Source: Bacillota bacterium
GTDB taxonomy: Bacteria > Bacillota > Clostridia > Acetivibrionales > DSM-1351
Assembly (NCBI GenBank): GCA_023391425.1
Contig: JAEWAX010000060.1
Coordinates: 1 to 16,284 of the forward strand
DNA: 16,284 nt
Direction of reading: 5' to 3'
The position numbers and the translations under genes are program-made. Below, in pieces: positions 16,001 through 16,284 of this stretch (the stretch's first letter is position 1; every line of letters starts with the position of its first letter). A model generated the notes under the pieces. The model did no database searches. It saw nothing but the letters and a program-made list of their open reading frames with translations, and was not told the DNA's origin.

Positions 16001-16284
16001 CTGAATTGACATTAGAGAAATTCATAGATAACCCATATAAGTCAGGTGAGAGAATTTATAGGTCGGGAGACCTAGCAAAGCTTCTAGCTGACGGTAATAT
16101 GGAGTATTTAGGAAGAATAGATCATCAGGTAAAAATAAGGGGTTTCAGAATAGAAACAGACGAGATAGAGGCACAGTTCCTAAAGCATGGTTATATAAAG
16201 GAAGCAGTAGTAATAGCAAGGGAAGATGAGAGTGGAGAAAAATATCTGTGTGCATACATAGTGGCAGACAGAGAAATAACGGTA
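7075..16284 (+). CDS. Non-ribosomal peptide synthetase, at least three modules, runs off the window
   Basis: An uninterrupted frame of 3070 codons reaches the window end without a stop. Domain order is TubC-like docking, C1-A1-PCP1, C2-A2-PCP2, C3-A3 (cut before its PCP). All three condensation sites HHxxxDG (residues 215, 1261 and 2298) and both PCP serines in LGGHSLKA (residues 1074 and 2118) are intact. There is no epimerisation, methylation or thioesterase domain in view. The specificity codes point to Pro, Ile and Thr. Since it opens with docking plus a C domain and not an A domain, it should receive a chain from another synthetase and extend it with L-Pro, L-Ile and L-Thr. ATG 7075 is chosen because GGGGTG (7058-7063) lies 11 nt upstream and the docking domain begins soon after; ATG 7054 and TTG 7027 are in frame but less well placed. 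Product unknown. Confidence 0.95.
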   Translation, partial: MAIEVNIDKAAEQPIEELIFNLKDIGINLWVEGAALKYEGPKGAVTVEILQRLKERKPELIKYLKEKDGKALYFEPIEAVEKAEYYPVSVAQRRMFLLNQIDRSSTAYNIINVFKIEGSLDREKFLDVMRKLAQRHDSLRTSFEMLDGSPVQRIHESVEIASYYEEISSDNDDIDQIIDSFVQAYDLSKAPLFRTKLVRDKSSESECYYLFLDMHHIISDGMSGAVLVKDFNELYSGRELPELKIQYREFVNWHEKLISSNVMKGQREYWLGKLSGELPILSLPTDYPRPASFSFKGDSILFSIDNELKDKLYSLTRAYKVTLNVVLLSALNILLARYSGQSDIVIGTPTAGRRNADLFDMIGMLVNTVANRNYTDSNKSFIDFLREVGENSLDALDNQDYPFEQLVEDLRVQRDLSRNPVFDVMFVLQNISVDSIKIGNMKVSRYDFRRKSAYVDLTLFGEEIPNGISFELNYCSALYSRETAERLSRHYVNILKYISEKPDSRLQEIELASEEEIAQILKEFNNTAFDYPRNKTINELFELQAEKTPENIAVVWENTITTYAQLNSRANCIANTLRKKGVERGCIVAVMAERSPSMIAAVLGIMKAGAVFLPIDPAYPRDRIEYILEDGSVKILITQRAFADKTDTDIEMLYLEDEAIYKNTYCNQKAVNTSEDVLYTIYTSGTTGKPKGVLLKHKNMVNLVYHQYNTTDIDFSGRVLQFTTLCFDVCYQEMFSTLLRGGQLHIIDETSKKDVSKLFGFIEKNGLETVFLPTSFFKFIINEEEYINVFPSCIKHLITAGEQLIITGLFKEYIRNNDLVLHNHYGPSETHVVTTFSINGGEIADIPPIGKPICNTHIYIFDRNMNLQPIGIPGELYISGDNVGAGYLGKPALTDEKFLRDPFYPENRMYKTGDLARWLSNGNIEFLGRADHQVKIRGFRIELGEIEAVLLKHENIRETLVIVKDDNLGGKYLCAYIAAELDMKPSDVKEYLSANLPEYMIPSCFVFLRKMPLTSNGKLDRRALPEPEAGIQIDSEYEAPQSDTEIRLAAIWTEVLGVAPIGAMDNFFELGGHSLKATALVSKVHKQLGVELALSEVFSAKTLRKLAKRIDSMQKTIYSSIRPVMKQEYYPQSPAQRRLFVLKQLDGDSTTYNMPLVLEAEGLLDRERFENAFKALVQRHEALRTTFVLVAGEPVQRVYDNAELEFIYKKSAGENINSLIKSIIKPFDFKKAPLLRVGLIELDSAAERNAQGKYIIVCDMHHIVSDGVSVSIIAKEFTALYMGACLPELKLQYKDYSEWQHSLLESGEIKRQEEYWLDVMGGELPVLNLPLDYTRPDMQSFEGSVLTFETSQEAAKGLNALAAETGSTLYMVLLAAYNVLLAKYSGQEDIIVGSPIAGRNHADLENIIGIFLNTLAMRNYPSAEKTFIEFLQEVKENCLGAYENQDYQFEDLVEKIQIKRDIRRNPLFDVMFVLQNEDSGEMNVPELSLKPYEFENKISKFDMTLNAVEEGDRIAFDLEYCTKLFKKETIERLVKHYINILKEISEKPYQKISEIEMLTGEEKEKILYKFNDTKVKYPKDKTIYELFEEQVEKTTDNIAVVYEERQLTYRELNERANQLARVLRDRGVGPDSIVGIMVDRSIEMIVGILGILKSGGAYLPIDTEYPQERIKFMFEDSGANILITHGDLASKIDFDGYVIDLNDRSIYARNISNPGKISTSENLAYIIYTSGSTGKPKGNLTTHYNVSRVVMNTNYINIRPDDVILQLSNYAFDGSVFDIFGALLNGAKLTMVDKDTILDIYKLSKFIEEKGVTVFFVTTALFNTIVDVNIDCLKIVRKVLFGGERVSVKHARKALQYIGRDRIIHVYGPTESTVYATYYFIDEIDEDAENIPIGRPLSNTQAYIVDKNNTLLPVGAAGELCISGDGLARGYLNRTELTAEKFVPNPFIPDERMYRTGDLARWLPDGNIEFLGRIDHQVKIRGFRIELGEIETQLLKHKNIKETVVIAREGVNGDKYLCAYIVSDREITVAELKGYLSKELPDYMVPSYFMQLDKLPLTPNGKIDRRAFPEPDGSISTGVEYIEPLTDTEIRLAKIWREILGVERIGVNDGFFELGGHSLKATILVSRIHKEFDVEAPLKEVFMRQTIKELAEYIKEAYKNIYSGIEAVEEKKYYSVSSAQKRMYILNQMERSSSIYNIPGVVVIEGKLDREKLEESFRQLVGRHEAFRTYFDTVEGEPVQKVLREAGFKIEYKECNECESEVAVKEFIRPFDLGKAPLIRVGLIKIGERRHILVVDMHHIISDGTSMGIIIKEFTSLYNGESLPELRIQYKDFSEWQNKLFRSEKINKQEEYWLKVFEGEIPVLDMPTDYPRPSIQNFEGDRINFEIGEELTARLKNLSSKIGATLYMTLLGGYNILLSKYSGEEDIVVGTPIAGRPHADLHGIIGMFVNTIAMRNYPEGSKTVEEFLKEVKENSLRAYENQDYQFEELVEKLEIKRDLSRNPLFDVMFVLQNEDLGDLEIEGLKLKPYEYENTTAKFDITLNAAEVGDKVVFSLEYCTKLYKKETIERLGRHYIKLLDGICEKPYGKIVDLEILSEEERRTLLHDFNNTAAEYPKDKTIHELFEEQVEKTPDNIAVVYEDNQLTYRKLNQKANQLARVLREKGVGPDSIVGIMVERSLEMIVGILGILKAGGAYLPIDPTYPPDRVKYILEDSGTRVLLIQSFFKDVIEYDGNAICLDDKAEYNGNISNIQNINSPGDLAYVIYTSGTTGRPKGVMIEHRNVVRLLYNDKNQFDFSSKDVWTMFHSFCFDFSVWEMYGALLYGGKLVIVPKLAAQNPGEYLRLLKQQKVTVLNQTPTAFYKLSYEEMKYEGKGLAIRYVIFGGEALKPLMLRDWRNKYPQTKIINMYGITETTVHVTYKEILEQDIEINLSNIGKPIPTLTTYIMDRNSRILPVGVPGELCVGGEGVARGYLNRPELTLEKFIDNPYKSGERIYRSGDLAKLLADGNMEYLGRIDHQVKIRGFRIETDEIEAQFLKHGYIKEAVVIAREDESGEKYLCAYIVADREITV
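7111..7270 (+). other. TubC-like N-terminal docking domain of the NRPS
   Basis: Residues 13-65 show the TubC_N pattern: LIFNLKDIGINLWVEGAALK, then YEGPKGAVTVEILQRLKERK and an ELIKYLKE helix. Key features are the W in the beta hairpin, the PKGA turn and the final charged helix. Such domains bind the C-terminal helix of the preceding NRPS or PKS protein, so an upstream partner protein must exist or have existed. None is intact within this window. Confidence 0.85.
7327..10405 (+). other. NRPS module 1: C-A(Pro)-PCP
   Basis: C1 begins at YYPVSVAQRRMFLLNQID and has HHIISDG at residues 215-221. A1 (from about residue 538) has MKAGAVFLPID, YTSGTTGKPKG, NHYGPSE, YKTGDL, GRADHQVKIRGFRIELGEIE and NGKLDR, so all core motifs are present. 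Aligning to GrsA positions 235-331 by eye (D235 is residue 728) plus Lys 1018 gives DVQFIAHVVK, a proline code (the classical one is DVQLIAHVVK). PCP1 carries LGGHSLKA with Ser 1074. Its protein sequence is clearly more distant from modules 2 and 3 than those are from each other. Confidence 0.85.
10459..13545 (+). other. NRPS module 2: C-A(Ile)-PCP
   Basis: C2 has HHIVSDG at residues 1261-1267. A2 (from about 1583) carries YTSGSTGKPKGNLTTHYNV, VYGPTEST, YRTGDL and NGKIDR. The code read from D235 (residue 1773) onward plus Lys 2062 is DGFFLGVVYK, the Ile code known from bacitracin synthetase; Val is the main alternative. PCP2 carries LGGHSLKA with Ser 2118. No epimerisation domain precedes C3, so L-Ile is expected. 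Confidence 0.85.
13591..16284 (+). other. NRPS module 3 (partial): C-A(Thr)
   Basis: C3 starts at YYSVSSAQKRMYILNQME and has HHIISDG at residues 2298-2304. A3 (from about 2620) has YTSGTTGRPKG, NMYGITET, YRSGDL and GRIDHQVKIRGFRIE. The code from D235 (residue 2811) is DFWNIGMVH, and its Lys517 falls outside the window; this is the standard threonine code. The A8 motif reads RIETDEIE where RIELGEIE is usual. The window ends between the A8 and A9 motifs, so PCP3 and any following modules are unseen. Confidence 0.85.

Noticed and set aside
1..16284. CRISPR array
   Set aside because: No regularly spaced direct repeats with unique spacers were found; the repeats seen are single pairs or NRPS module homology.

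Overview
The window looks like a low-GC Gram-positive chromosome, most likely a clostridial Firmicute (Clostridia). The evidence is AT-rich intergenic DNA, strong AGGAGG-type ribosome binding sites, TTG starts, a lipobox lipoprotein, a Big_2 (bacterial Ig-like) secreted protein and a clostridial-style NRPS. I cannot name a species from sequence alone.

Layout. Positions 1-294 hold the edge of an integrated element lying to the left: tandem arm-type repeats, then a tmRNA/tRNA-like 3' end (attachment core) with its terminator. A short remnant at 443-538 resembles the C-terminus of RlmD/RumA, another known integration target. Positions 837-2069 are a two-gene operon for a nitroreductase and a Vat/XAT-type hexapeptide acetyltransferase. 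Positions 2108-3262 hold a decayed small ORF and a minus-strand membrane/coiled-coil protein whose natural N-terminus seems cut off by an in-frame ochre codon. Positions 3516-3799 are a frameshifted IS66-type transposase end. Then follow a lipoprotein gene (4007-4525) and a secreted Big_2 protein with an EF-hand-like loop (5001-6083). The Big_2 gene is flanked by two decayed copies of one unknown small ORF.

The right 57% is a giant NRPS gene starting near 7075 and still open at the window end (3070 codons seen). It has an N-terminal TubC-like docking domain followed by C-A-PCP, C-A-PCP and C-A(partial). Reading the ten specificity positions by eye gives DVQFIAHVVK (Pro), DGFFLGVVYK (Ile) and DFWNIGMVH- (Thr), so the enzyme probably extends an incoming acyl or peptidyl chain with Pro-Ile-Thr. 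Just upstream is a wrecked C domain (6630-6991) behind a well-formed promoter, so the cluster has been rearranged. Modules 2 and 3 are recent relatives whose A-domain flanks are about 80-85% identical in protein while their substrate-pocket cores are clearly different. This is the signature of A-core subdomain exchange and, in my view, the most interesting signal here.

Overall this is an accessory region: an att site, IS debris, xenobiotic-modifying genes, surface proteins and a natural-product gene, with several pseudogenes marking past insertions and deletions.
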